Virus record (IMG/VR): IMGVR_UViG_3300025141_000634
Span: 1 to 26,211 of that record
Origin: a virus
Direction: 5' to 3' (one strand)
Length of the DNA stretch: 26,211 nucleotides
A program made the position numbers and the translations under genes. The number at the start of each line of letters is the position of its first letter. The first letter of the stretch is position 1. This document shows, piece after piece, positions 14,016 through 22,755 of the stretch. The notes beneath the pieces are model-generated. The model was given only the letters and a program-made list of their open reading frames with translations, searched no databases and was not told where the DNA came from.

Positions 14016-16997
14016 TTAATCTTCAAAGCTAGCACCTGTATTTGTGATAACAAAATCGAGTGCAATAAACTCAATTGCTCGTGCGGGTTTTAATAGAATC
14101 TTAGCGTACATAATGTTTCTATCAATTAGCTCTGGAGTTGTTGTGGTTTCATCCAAAATAACTCTAAAGTCTGTAAGTCCAAGTCTCGCCTGCACACTTC
14201 TTAAGAAGGGGTTAACCTTGTTTAAGAACCGATCCCAAGTTGATTGCACGTTTTGATCGAATAGAAGCGTAGCTGCCATTCTTGAAATCTCTTTCTTGAC
14301 AAAAATCATCAAACGACGCACATTAATTCTGTCTAATGCCGAAGGCGTTACCTGAAGTGTCTTTTGACCAAAGATTACAATACCCTCTGCTGGGAATGTA
14401 GCAATTGGATTAATGTTTGCTTCATAGAGATCATCACGGTTCTTGGAGGTTAGTCTTTCGCGGGTCTGTAATACTGGTAATCCAGCAGAGCCTTCGGTCA
14501 AACCTCCCCTCGTAAAGCCAGCGGGGGCAAACCAAAGCTCGCTCCTCTTTTGTGCGCTAGAGAATGTACCAAGCGCTACAATACTGGGGGGTGCCCACAG
14601 AATGCTGTTACTAATATTGTCTCTAATCTGGACCCATGGGTAGTAAGCACATCCATAACTTGAATTAATCTTTCTATTTCTCATGTTTGTGACGGCTGTT
14701 GCGACAGATCCTAGGTTAGAACTCACTGAGTTTGTGTTTTCTGTCTCGGCATAGAAGCCGGTCTTAGGATCGATGACTGCGAGCGCATCGCCCCGAGCTT
14801 CACATACCTCAATCATATGGGCAGTAAGGCTTTCATTCCAGATACCGGGTGCAGCCATTAAGTTATATTCTGCAACCTCTGGGTCAGCAACCGTATCAAT
14901 TGCTCGCTTAACGGAATAGTAACCATAATTTGTTGAATCTGCTCCATCAGCGAGATCGGTATTGTTAAAAGGTTCTTTGTCTCTAATATCTAGACCGTTG
15001 AACCCGCCATAGAGTGGAACAGTAAATCTGTTATATCCCTCATCTAAGACCTCTTTATACGTACCACTTAGAGCCGTGTAAGATGTTCCGGCTGCGCGGG
15101 AACCAGAAACCCAAACCGCAACACCTGTTCCGGCGAGATTTCCAGCAGAAGAGCTTAGGTCATCAAGGCTAAATAGATATGAAAATTCAGTGCCTGCGGC
15201 TGTGGTAAAGGAGTCGCCAGAATATGGCAGTACCTGTAGCACATCGGCATAGCTATCATCATGTCGGTTGTTGGAAGCCTGTGTGGAGTCCGCTCCGAAA
15301 TATGCATCCTTTGGATTAGGAACGCCACCAGCGGAAGCGCTTGCTCTCAATGGAAGAGTGGGATATACCGCTTTAAGCTGAGTGTACCATTCGTCACGGA
15401 TCGGGAAATTGTCACCGTCCCCAGCCGCGACTTGCGAGCCCGATATGTTTATGAATAATTGATCAACACCCTTCACTGGTTGGGTGATATTACTTCCGCC
15501 ACGTACCCAGGCGTTTTGACCAGAGGCATCGGGCGATGTGGCGGCCGCGCCACTATGAAATGTCCACGACTTCATCCGAATGGGTCCATATGAACCGAAG
15601 GGAAGAAGTGCCGGATCCGTTACACCAGCATCTACGTCACTATTAACTTCAACGCGCACATATTGTGATGCATTAAGATAATTTCCGTATAATCTATGTC
15701 GTCTTTCGGTATCATCCCATGAAAGGTATTGATCTCCGATAACTCGTGAAACATATTTGTTCGAGTTAGGGTTAAGGTTACAGGCATTAAATCTTTCTAG
15801 CACAACTGGTGCATTGTCATTATCACGCGCATCTCTGATTTCGACACTGAATGAACCGTAAGGATCAAAATCATTGGTTGCAACCTTAATGTCGGTAATA
15901 GAGATCTTAAGTTTCTTCATCTCATCTTCACCGGCATCAAGCGTGTGGAACTTGAACAGTTTCCTAACACGACTAGTGTTCGTTATTTCGTAGTTGGTAT
16001 AAGATGACTGAAGATCTTGTGAAATAATCCAGGGAGTTTGTGCCGCTTGGAATCCCATACGGAAATCAGCAGCAGCGGCACTGGAGCCACTATCAAGACC
16101 CAGAACGACGCCCCATGATTGTCCCGCTGAAGAGCCGGTAGCATAGACACCTAAGTGTCTTTCAAAACTTCCACCAAGGAAATAAGTTTTTTGTTGTGCC
16201 GTTCTGGTAATTGCTGAGTTTACAAGAGTTGGGTTTGTGTTGAAAACTTTTCTTATGTATCTCGCGGAAGAGGGAGAAAAGTTAAATGCGGTTTCTTCTA
16301 CAATATTACCGTCGTTGTTTTTGATAATTGCATAAAACTCATTAGCAACCGCTGCGGAGGAAGACTGTGCGGTTCCTGCAACCCGTGTATTGGCACTTAA
16401 AGATCTAATCATAACACCACTACCAGTAACGAAAGAGCCGAGCGCTCCTGCTCCAGTGCAGTTTCTTGCCGATCCCGAAATGGTGAGTGAACCTTCGTTT
16501 AAATACCAGACTGCGGCAAGGGCACCTGTCATTATTTGTCCAGCCGCCGTGGGAGCCGACGCTGATGGGAAAACAAACAATCCATAAGCGCCGCCATTAG
16601 TGGCTTCGCTAGCGGCGTTTGATTTCGCGGCTGTCTGCCACCCTGCTTCTCCAGAAGAGCCGTGTGAAAGTCCGCTTTTTTGAGCGCCAGCAAGACGCAC
16701 CATTGTAACAGCGTTACTGTTCTTCAAATACGCTTGAGCAGCATATGCAGCATATGTGGGAGCAAGGTAGTTTCCGTCACGCCAAACATCGCCGCCCTGT
16801 CCGCCTGGGATGGGGTTTCCAAATATTTGAACGAATTCCGAAAAGGCGTTAACCGTGATGGGTCGCATCGATGGACCACGTTCTGTGCGTCCGATAATAA
16901 CTGGACCCATTTCCTCTGGAAGTGCTGGCAATTCTGAATTATCAATTTCATCAATAAAAATGCCGGGTGAAATAAACTTGAAAGACTTAGCTGCCAT
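14016..16997 (-). CDS. 18: tail sheath protein (gp18-like), unusually large
   Basis: 993 aa, against 659 in T4. The N-terminal 95 residues carry the sheath signature: KFISPGIFIDEIDNSELPAL, GPVIIGRTERGPSMRPITV and FSEFVQIFGNP. The C-terminal third (about 690-993) has the conserved core, including FPAEGIVIFGQKTLQ, LDRINVRRLMIFVKKEI, VNPFLRSVQARLGLTDFRV, then DRNIMYAKILLKPARAIEFI. Between them lie some 590 residues of Ser/Ala/Gly-rich beta-type sequence, the surface-domain region that varies between phages. The sheath contracts to drive the tube through the envelope. AAGGAG ten bases before the ATG. A long leader (112 bases) with a hairpin and CTATTTA suggests its own strong late promoter. Confidence 0.93.
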   Translation of the reverse strand: MAAKSFKFISPGIFIDEIDNSELPALPEEMGPVIIGRTERGPSMRPITVNAFSEFVQIFGNPIPGGQGGDVWRDGNYLAPTYAAYAAQAYLKNSNAVTMVRLAGAQKSGLSHGSSGEAGWQTAAKSNAASEATNGGAYGLFVFPSASAPTAAGQIMTGALAAVWYLNEGSLTISGSARNCTGAGALGSFVTGSGVMIRSLSANTRVAGTAQSSSAAVANEFYAIIKNNDGNIVEETAFNFSPSSARYIRKVFNTNPTLVNSAITRTAQQKTYFLGGSFERHLGVYATGSSAGQSWGVVLGLDSGSSAAAADFRMGFQAAQTPWIISQDLQSSYTNYEITNTSRVRKLFKFHTLDAGEDEMKKLKISITDIKVATNDFDPYGSFSVEIRDARDNDNAPVVLERFNACNLNPNSNKYVSRVIGDQYLSWDDTERRHRLYGNYLNASQYVRVEVNSDVDAGVTDPALLPFGSYGPIRMKSWTFHSGAAATSPDASGQNAWVRGGSNITQPVKGVDQLFINISGSQVAAGDGDNFPIRDEWYTQLKAVYPTLPLRASASAGGVPNPKDAYFGADSTQASNNRHDDSYADVLQVLPYSGDSFTTAAGTEFSYLFSLDDLSSSAGNLAGTGVAVWVSGSRAAGTSYTALSGTYKEVLDEGYNRFTVPLYGGFNGLDIRDKEPFNNTDLADGADSTNYGYYSVKRAIDTVADPEVAEYNLMAAPGIWNESLTAHMIEVCEARGDALAVIDPKTGFYAETENTNSVSSNLGSVATAVTNMRNRKINSSYGCAYYPWVQIRDNISNSILWAPPSIVALGTFSSAQKRSELWFAPAGFTRGGLTEGSAGLPVLQTRERLTSKNRDDLYEANINPIATFPAEGIVIFGQKTLQVTPSALDRINVRRLMIFVKKEISRMAATLLFDQNVQSTWDRFLNKVNPFLRSVQARLGLTDFRVILDETTTTPELIDRNIMYAKILLKPARAIEFIALDFVITNTGASFED

Positions 16998-17067
16998 TAT
17001 GAAGTGTCTCCTTGTACTGCTTCAATACAATATTAATATGAATATTTTATATTCTTGCTATCGTTAA

Positions 17068-17074
17068 TAAATAG
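17068..17074 (-). promoter_or_regulatory. CTATTTA late-promoter candidate before the sheath gene
   Basis: Sense-strand TTCAACTATTTATTAACG context, 70 bases before the sheath ATG and six bases after the weak terminator hairpin's T-run. It shares the longer TCAACTATTTA string with the site at 19806-19812. Confidence 0.4.
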
Positions 17075-17080
17075 TTGAAC

Positions 17081-17096
17081 AAAAGGCGAAAGCCCC
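17081..17096 (-). terminator. weak terminator-like hairpin after the gp15-like gene
   Basis: Minus strand GGGGCTTTCGCCTTTT: three G-C pairs closed by a TTTC loop, extendable by two G-U pairs, then TTTTG. Short for a rho-independent terminator, but its place 14 bases after a stop codon and just before a CTATTTA motif matches the two stronger terminators of the block. Confidence 0.4.
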
Positions 17097-17109
17097 AAAT
17101 AAGTCAAAA

Positions 17110-18000
17110 CTACTCTCGATAAAATGGCACGTTTCCGCTGACATGTAGATTTTCTGGAATGTCTCCGAATATTACCTGTTCGCGTGGGATCTTAACTTCG
17201 ACCGCATTCTCTCGTCTAACAATCTTGGGGCGATCTTCGTTTTTATCGCCACCAATAATATATCCCCGTACCCTAAGAGATGCCTGTGTTTGATATCCTC
17301 TTGTATCCTCCATCAGCGAAGCGGCATTATTATTTAAATCATAGTCTGATTCAATGAAAGCTTCAAAATGGTGTCCATCTTTGGAAATATTAAAATAATC
17401 CGGTCCATATACTGAGGTGGTCATAAGCGCTGTAAGAGCTTCGTTTATTTGCTGTTGATATTCTGCGTGGATAGTTAAAGTGTATTGTACTTCTAAATAC
17501 ATTGGAATGGGCATAGTGATCGTTTCATAGACGACTTTGGAGTTATGTTTTGGGAAATTGTTTTGTTTGTTTCCTATGTTGTTATTTATAAGTCTTTTTG
17601 AATCGGCATTGGCAAAATTTGCTGTTTTATCTTGTTTAATCATTCTTGCGACTGTCATCAAACCGCCTTTAGCATCTTGTCTGTTGGGTATCGCAGCATA
17701 AAATGCACCTCTCTTTGACACATCTTTTGAAATAGCTGTTCTTTCAAGAGTCATTATTGGATATATTAAAAAACCATTAGAATCCCTTAAATCTTTATTG
17801 TGTTTAATTTGATAAGCCCGCTCTGCACCTGTCCAGATAAAAGGTAATTTATTAAAACCCTTGTTCGTCGTGCAAGATATATTTAACTCATCATCAATAT
17901 AATCAAACAAAGCACGATCAATAGTCTCGATTGTCGAGGGCATAAAAGGTATTTCTTGCAAAGGTGCCAAGTCTTGGTTTCTTGGGTTATCAGGTGGCAT
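17110..18000 (-). CDS. 15: tail sheath stabiliser/completion protein (gp15-like)
   Basis: 296 aa (T4 gp15 is 272). LIYPIMTLERTAISKD (about residues 78-93) and TITMPIPMYLEVQYTLTIHA with EYQQQINEALTALM after it (about 165-198) match the gp15 family, whose ring caps the finished sheath and tube and joins the tail to the neck. RGYQTQASLRVRGYIIGG follows near the end. The ATG overlaps the gp14-like stop by 11 bases, with AGGG eight bases upstream. The order gp13-gp14-gp15-gp18-gp19 is T4-like. Confidence 0.72.
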   Translation of the reverse strand: MPPDNPRNQDLAPLQEIPFMPSTIETIDRALFDYIDDELNISCTTNKGFNKLPFIWTGAERAYQIKHNKDLRDSNGFLIYPIMTLERTAISKDVSKRGAFYAAIPNRQDAKGGLMTVARMIKQDKTANFANADSKRLINNNIGNKQNNFPKHNSKVVYETITMPIPMYLEVQYTLTIHAEYQQQINEALTALMTTSVYGPDYFNISKDGHHFEAFIESDYDLNNNAASLMEDTRGYQTQASLRVRGYIIGGDKNEDRPKIVRRENAVEVKIPREQVIFGDIPENLHVSGNVPFYRE

Positions 18001-18481
18001 CGAACAGTCCCTCTCTTGAATAGTAACATGTTGCTACAATTTCGAATTTATGATCTATCTGTCCAAACAATTGCCGTGCCCAGGATACGCTTGTTATTTC
18101 GTAAAAATAGTCTCCGTATAAAACAAAGTCGCCCTCCCGCACATACAAGTCTTGATCGTCTGTCAACCTTCTTTTGTGAAAATAAATAGTAATTGTATTA
18201 GACTTATCAATACCAACCGATTCATCGGCTTTCGTTTCAGTACTTTGGTAATCGACTAGTGCGTATACTCGTATTGGTGGTAGAAATGATTTCTCAATCG
18301 CCTCTCCATAAAGATCATTATAATTTGTAATAGTTTGATCAATGGGATAATAAACAACTTGTTGTCCGATAACTCGTTCAATAAGTTCATCATTGACCTG
18401 CTTAACAAGATTACGTTCTTTTTCGCCTACAAATAGTGGTGGAGGTGCTTGCGAAGGTTGGGACCATTTGTCATCAGCCAT
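17990..18481 (-). CDS. 14: neck protein (gp14-like)
   Basis: 163 aa, shorter than T4 gp14 (256). Contains VNDELIERVIGQQVVYYPID (about 29-48), AIEKSFLPPIRVYALVDYQ and a beta-rich end (TITIYFHKRRLTDD, VREGDFVLYGDYFYEI, FEIVATCYY). The IGQxVxYYPI...F.xxxxVYALVDY layout is that of gp14-type neck proteins in marine T4-like phages. With gp13 it forms the collar on which the tail docks. The Shine-Dalgarno is a G-run (AGGGGGG) eight bases from the ATG, 13 bases after the gp13-like stop. Confidence 0.68.
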   Translation of the reverse strand: MADDKWSQPSQAPPPLFVGEKERNLVKQVNDELIERVIGQQVVYYPIDQTITNYNDLYGEAIEKSFLPPIRVYALVDYQSTETKADESVGIDKSNTITIYFHKRRLTDDQDLYVREGDFVLYGDYFYEITSVSWARQLFGQIDHKFEIVATCYYSREGLFDAT

Positions 18482-18494
18482 TTAAAATACCCCC

Positions 18495-19784
18495 CTACCC
18501 AACATACACGCCTGCTGGTACATTTTGGTTAATTGTGTTGGCTGATTCCGCAATAGCTGAATCCTTCTCCATCAAGGCTTGATATGTTAATTGATCAAGC
18601 GTTTCTTTTAACTCTGTTCTGAGCTTGTCTTGGTCTTCTCGTGCCTCCGAGATCAGAGCAGGACCATTAAGCGTAACAGATTCGCCTGGAATGGGGACTG
18701 TGGCAAATTTGGATCGTACTTGACCCAGAGTCTCTTTTGATAAAGAAAGCGAAAAGCGGCGAATCCACTGCTTACCAATAGAATTAATATTTTGGTAAGG
18801 AATATTTGCAAATGGAATTGTATTCATATTATTAATTCCATCTACCATAGAGCCCGAGGAGGCTGTCCAGGCATCTTCAACTATCCGAAAATTAAACCAG
18901 AAATAGTTCGGTGAAGCCCCTCCTTGAACTGGTGTAGGAAATATTCTTAACATATTATTATTTAGTTCGAAGGACCAGTGGGAATTTCTCGAATAAATCG
19001 AGTCTTCAAACGCCATTGCCTGCGCCTTATTTTGCCAAACTGGGACTAGTTGAAATGTTGAATCGTCTGCATATTGTCCATAGTTTGCTAGGTTACCCAC
19101 GGTATTTAGTCCGCCATAATATCCAAAAAATCTCCACATTGATGAAGGAGTTTTATAATAAACTTTTTCCACTATTATTCTGCTTCCACTTACAAACCCG
19201 GCATAAGGGACTGGTTCGCCTGTGGCTGCATCTAAATTATTAACACTAGAGCTATGGAGAATCTGCTGTAAATCATAATCCTGTACACTTCCAGTGGTGC
19301 TGAAGGATGCGGAATATATTCTCGTGGTACCTCCTGCGCGTGCCTCGGTTGAAAAGGCATCTGCTACCCTTTGTGCGTATGAAAATGTAAACTGTGGATA
19401 CTTAAGAGCAACGTGTGTGCCGCTAAGACTAGAAGACAATGTGCCTGCAAGCAGTTCCCCGTCACTATTGAAAGTACCAGTTGTCATTCCCAAAACATCT
19501 GATAATATATTTTTTGCCTGATGCATGTTGACAATATAAGAATATTCTAATACTGCCTCTTCGTAGGAAGCATAAACACTTCCGGTTGTAATTTCAAGAT
19601 CTAAAACATCTCCACCAAGCTTTTTATATGTATATGCAACCTGTTCTGCGGCTCCAGATAAAAACTCTGTAGAACCGGTAAACATCCCAAACGGACACTG
19701 ATCTGCCACATATAGGGCTGAGCCCGTGGCAGGAAGTACGATTGCACTAACTGTGCTTTTTGGAGTAAGGGTGGGTATCGCCAT
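18495..19784 (-). CDS. 13: neck/head completion protein (gp13-like)
   Basis: 429 aa, longer than T4 gp13 (309). The C-terminal part carries the gp13-type block: GKQWIRRFSLSLSKETLGQV, RSKFATVPIPGESVTLNG, then a helical SEAREDQDKLRTELKETLDQ, compare ...YxTALxKxQWGxNLxKFxxVxxPGGVTLNG...A.EE. The middle (about 225-330) contains FFGYYGGLNTVGNL and FWFNFRIVEDAW. It seals the filled head and forms the neck with gp14. GAGGAGG ten bases before the ATG. It lies between the capsid terminator and gp14. Extra N-terminal length suggests an added domain. Confidence 0.65.
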   Translation of the reverse strand: MAIPTLTPKSTVSAIVLPATGSALYVADQCPFGMFTGSTEFLSGAAEQVAYTYKKLGGDVLDLEITTGSVYASYEEAVLEYSYIVNMHQAKNILSDVLGMTTGTFNSDGELLAGTLSSSLSGTHVALKYPQFTFSYAQRVADAFSTEARAGGTTRIYSASFSTTGSVQDYDLQQILHSSSVNNLDAATGEPVPYAGFVSGSRIIVEKVYYKTPSSMWRFFGYYGGLNTVGNLANYGQYADDSTFQLVPVWQNKAQAMAFEDSIYSRNSHWSFELNNNMLRIFPTPVQGGASPNYFWFNFRIVEDAWTASSGSMVDGINNMNTIPFANIPYQNINSIGKQWIRRFSLSLSKETLGQVRSKFATVPIPGESVTLNGPALISEAREDQDKLRTELKETLDQLTYQALMEKDSAIAESANTINQNVPAGVYVG

Positions 19785-19805
19785 TGGGTATAAGCCTCCT
19801 CACTG

Positions 19806-19812
19806 TAAATAG
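19806..19812 (-). promoter_or_regulatory. CTATTTA late-promoter candidate before the neck operon
   Basis: Sense-strand CTCAACTATTTACAGTG, nine bases after the terminator T-rich tail and 21 bases before the gp13-like ATG. Part of the terminator-then-motif arrangement. Confidence 0.4.
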
Positions 19813-19821
19813 TTGAGCACT

Positions 19822-19854
19822 AAAAGAAAACCCCCGCCATTTGCATGACGAGGG
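19822..19854 (-). terminator. rho-independent terminator after the major capsid gene
   Basis: Minus strand CCCTCG and CGGGGG pair (one G-U) with an inner CAT/ATG pair around GCAA, followed by TTTTCTTTT. It starts 31 bases after the capsid stop. A terminator here lets capsid mRNA accumulate apart from the low-copy neck proteins. Confidence 0.82.
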
Positions 19855-19885
19855 CAATCTTTTATATTATCGCTTTTTTGCTCGC

Positions 19886-21700
19886 TTATACGAGGTCAAG
19901 TACGACGACTAGTCCATACATGTCAGGACGAACCATCTTCTTGCCGTAGCGCGTCATAACTCCCTTGCGGGGTACGAAGTCTTCGGTTCCGAAGATAGTG
20001 GGCGTGACCTGTAATGGCACATATGGGGCATACACGTAGCCACTTTCCAAGAAAGAGCCACCCTTGCGACCGACGAGAACGAGGTTTCGAGGGAAGTAGG
20101 GGTCTACATAGACATCCCACTTCTTAGAAAGCGCTCCAGTCTTGACTGCGCCAACAGTACCCTTGTCAACATCACCAGTGACATTTGCACGGAATCCCGC
20201 AGTGAACTCAAGAATGTTTGCTACTTCAGGTCCAACGACGATGAAGTTAGCGCCACCTCTTAAGGTCTTGCGATGAATTTGTGCAGAAACATCATTGATT
20301 GTTTCAACAAGAGTTTCATACCATTCAGACACAGTACCGGTAAAGTCAGGTGTAGCCGTAGTTACACCAACTTCTTCACCAGCGCCGGTACCGGTTCGTC
20401 TCACAAACCTACCGGGTGCCCTGGACCAATAGTACTTACCGGCAGTTTGACCATTCACGAGGTCCGCGAGGATCTCCCGGTCAATCTCAAGAGCAATTTG
20501 CTCAGAGAGAATGCTAGTAAGCTCTACTTCTGCATCCAAGTTGTGATAGGCGTTAAGATCTTGTCCTAACTCCGGTGTCCACTTGGCTTTCAGCTTCTTG
20601 GTCATAGCAGTAATGCTCACAGAGTCAACCTTGATATCAATCTCAGGGATGACATCTCGTCCGTTGGCCTCGCTAGCGCTAGCTGCTGCCTGCTCAAGAC
20701 CCCAAAGGGGATCCCCAATCACTGAACCCTTTGCTCCACCAGCGACGAAATCATCATCGATGGACCAAGAGGTTTCGGGAGAGAGGTAGGTCAACGGTTG
20801 AATTGAAGCCGACAACTGTGCAATAGTTTGTGAGTCCGAAGACCAGAACATCAAAAGATGAGTTTCTGCATCACCGGGCTTCCAAATACCCTTATTCGCA
20901 GCAGATCCAGAAAGCTGAGTCAATCTACGATTCAGTTGAACACCTGAGCCCAAACCAAGAGATGCACTGACAGTAACCCAATTCCTCTTATTGATCTGAG
21001 AGAGACTTGCAATTGCAACTCTACCGATCATAACATTGGTTGTACCAGAAGTAAATTCTGGATCGAATCGGCAAAGCTGATCTCCCAGCGCACCAGACAT
21101 AATTGAACCAAGCACGTTTACATTGGTTTGTGCATTCCATTGGGTAGTCTTATATCCACTACCACCGAATGTGCCGGAAGCAACACCTTGAATGGTTACC
21201 GCAGCGGAACCAGTTGGTGAAGAATAGCCATTATTTAAGTTGTAGAAGCTATCTTCTGCCTCATCACCGGAAAGCGAAACACCACCAGTAATCTCAGCAG
21301 CGACCTTGCCACCACCATAAATGGAATCACCAGACTCATATCCACCCCGAGCACCAGTTTCATCAGAAACAGTAAAGTCAAGGAAGAAAATCAGACCAGA
21401 GGGCAAGCTCATGGGCTGAACGCTAACAAGATCGTTAGCAACCAAGCCGCCGAATACACGACGAACAATGGGGAAAGCAACAGCGGCAAAACCTTCTACA
21501 TCACCACCAGCCATAGCGGAAGTTTCACGAAGAAGTTCCTTAGCTTGGTTCTCTAGAAGACGAGCCATACTTTGCTTAGTACGGTCATTGTCTAAACCTT
21601 CCAAAAGTCCAGTGCGTTCCCACTTTGATAAAAGTGCAGCACCTTCCTTTGAAAGATCTCTATCGACAATGCCTTCAGTTAGTTTTTTTAATACGGACAT
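19886..21700 (-). CDS. 23: major capsid protein (gp23-like)
   Basis: 604 aa (T4 gp23 is 521). Strong family blocks: FPIVRRVFGGLVANDLVSVQ with PMSLPSGLIFFLDF (76-109), TKKLKAKWTPELGQDL, AEVELTSILSEQIALEIDRE, YVYAPYVPLQVTPTIFG, then MTRYGKKMVRPDMYGLVVV near the end. It is the hexamer-forming HK97-fold shell protein. The N-terminal 60 residues are charged and helical, as expected of the segment that binds scaffold and is removed in T4-like phages; the cleavage site cannot be set from this sequence alone. The ATG overlaps the scaffold stop (TAATG), with a full AGGAGG at 21710-21715. A residue 120-330 region rich in Gly/Ser/Ala probably holds the surface insertion. Confidence 0.95.
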   Translation of the reverse strand: MSVLKKLTEGIVDRDLSKEGAALLSKWERTGLLEGLDNDRTKQSMARLLENQAKELLRETSAMAGGDVEGFAAVAFPIVRRVFGGLVANDLVSVQPMSLPSGLIFFLDFTVSDETGARGGYESGDSIYGGGKVAAEITGGVSLSGDEAEDSFYNLNNGYSSPTGSAAVTIQGVASGTFGGSGYKTTQWNAQTNVNVLGSIMSGALGDQLCRFDPEFTSGTTNVMIGRVAIASLSQINKRNWVTVSASLGLGSGVQLNRRLTQLSGSAANKGIWKPGDAETHLLMFWSSDSQTIAQLSASIQPLTYLSPETSWSIDDDFVAGGAKGSVIGDPLWGLEQAAASASEANGRDVIPEIDIKVDSVSITAMTKKLKAKWTPELGQDLNAYHNLDAEVELTSILSEQIALEIDREILADLVNGQTAGKYYWSRAPGRFVRRTGTGAGEEVGVTTATPDFTGTVSEWYETLVETINDVSAQIHRKTLRGGANFIVVGPEVANILEFTAGFRANVTGDVDKGTVGAVKTGALSKKWDVYVDPYFPRNLVLVGRKGGSFLESGYVYAPYVPLQVTPTIFGTEDFVPRKGVMTRYGKKMVRPDMYGLVVVLDLV

Positions 21701-22665
21701 TATTTATTACCTCCTTTAATGCCTGCTAGTGCTCTCATCCGATCAAAATGCGGATTTTGAACACTAAGTGCCTCCCTTCTTGCAATGCTTCGGGGAAGCG
21801 TTGGCGATGGTTTCTCTACTGCTTCGCGTAGTGATTGTGGAGATTGACTATTTCTAGCATCTCCCACGGCGCTTTGAAGGGTTTCGTAAATGACCTTCGC
21901 CTCTTCTACAGAATCTGCGTTTGAAATAGACTCGACAATTTTAATTTTTTGTCGCTCATTCAAGGAGGTGCTATTTAATACTCGATTTGTATAAAGTAAA
22001 CGAGCGTTGGAAAGATTAACTTCTTCCAATCGCTCCTTAAGATGTAAAACTGTTTTTTCTAATTTTGATTTTTGAGTTCTAAGGGTTTCCACTTGCTCCA
22101 TGTACATACCAGCTTCTTCTCTAGCTTTTTCTAGAGCAGCATGTTCTTCTGCAAGTTCATCATCCTTAAGGGCAGCAAGTTGTACTTTTTGCCCTTCTAA
22201 ATTTCTATCAGTTGGAGTTGTGCGTCCACCAAGTCCTTGATCTGGAATTCCTACGTCAACTTTTAATTCTTCTGCTATGGCATTAAGAATCATCTCATCA
22301 AGCTCAATATCTTCTTCTTGAATATCGTCTTCAAGATCTTCGGCAAGTTCTTCGTGTGTTTCTTCAGCATCGGTGGAACCTTCTTCTTGGAGCGCACGTT
22401 CTAATGCTTCGAGATCAAGTCGAACCATAATTGGATCGTCGCCTTCTTCAACTGCAAAAGGAACCTCGTCCATTACTGGACTTTCATCCTCTGGGGCTTC
22501 TTCAAGATCGCCAAGGAGATCTTCGCCCCCTTGTTCAATTAAAGATGCAACTGCGGCTTTAACCTCAGAGGAATATTTTTCAATAATAGATGCTTCTGCG
22601 TTTTTCATAGCGGCTTCTTTTAGTGCCTCGGCATCAACTATCGCTTGCTCAAGCAAAGTAGACAT
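21700..22665 (-). CDS. 22: prohead core/scaffold protein (gp22-like)
   Basis: 321 aa from the ATG at 22663-22665. Mostly charged helix: an acidic central stretch (Glu/Asp-rich, about 50-130), a coiled coil (about 165-225) and a conserved-type end (NERQKIKIVESISNADSVEE then AKVIYETLQSA; terminal FDRMRALAGIKGGNK). Position directly before the gp23-like gene, with TAATG overlap, and this composition fit the internal scaffold that shapes the prohead and is destroyed on maturation. An in-frame ATG five codons upstream (22680) lacks a ribosome site, while GGAG lies nine bases before the chosen ATG. The prohead protease (gp21) and portal (gp20) expected just upstream are not here. Confidence 0.78.
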   Translation of the reverse strand: MSTLLEQAIVDAEALKEAAMKNAEASIIEKYSSEVKAAVASLIEQGGEDLLGDLEEAPEDESPVMDEVPFAVEEGDDPIMVRLDLEALERALQEEGSTDAEETHEELAEDLEDDIQEEDIELDEMILNAIAEELKVDVGIPDQGLGGRTTPTDRNLEGQKVQLAALKDDELAEEHAALEKAREEAGMYMEQVETLRTQKSKLEKTVLHLKERLEEVNLSNARLLYTNRVLNSTSLNERQKIKIVESISNADSVEEAKVIYETLQSAVGDARNSQSPQSLREAVEKPSPTLPRSIARREALSVQNPHFDRMRALAGIKGGNK

Positions 22666-22700
22666 ATAAATAAACTCCATTAAAGATACTTAATCACAAA

Positions 22701-22707
22701 TAAATAG
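22701..22707 (-). promoter_or_regulatory. CTATTTA late-promoter candidate before the scaffold-capsid genes
   Basis: Sense-strand ACACTATTTATTTGTG, 35 bases before the chosen scaffold ATG, in the 90-base gap after the propeller gene. No convincing terminator hairpin precedes it. Confidence 0.4.
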
Positions 22708-22755
22708 TGTTCTAAAAAGTTAAATGCCAGATTTTATGGTTATTCCTGCATCGTC

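Noticed and set aside
22678-22680. Upstream ATG as the scaffold protein start
   Set aside because: No ribosome binding site precedes it, whereas GGAG lies nine bases before the ATG five codons later.
22708-22755. Terminator after the propeller gene
   Set aside because: Only 3-bp stems can be drawn and the T-rich stretch does not follow a hairpin, so no terminator is called.
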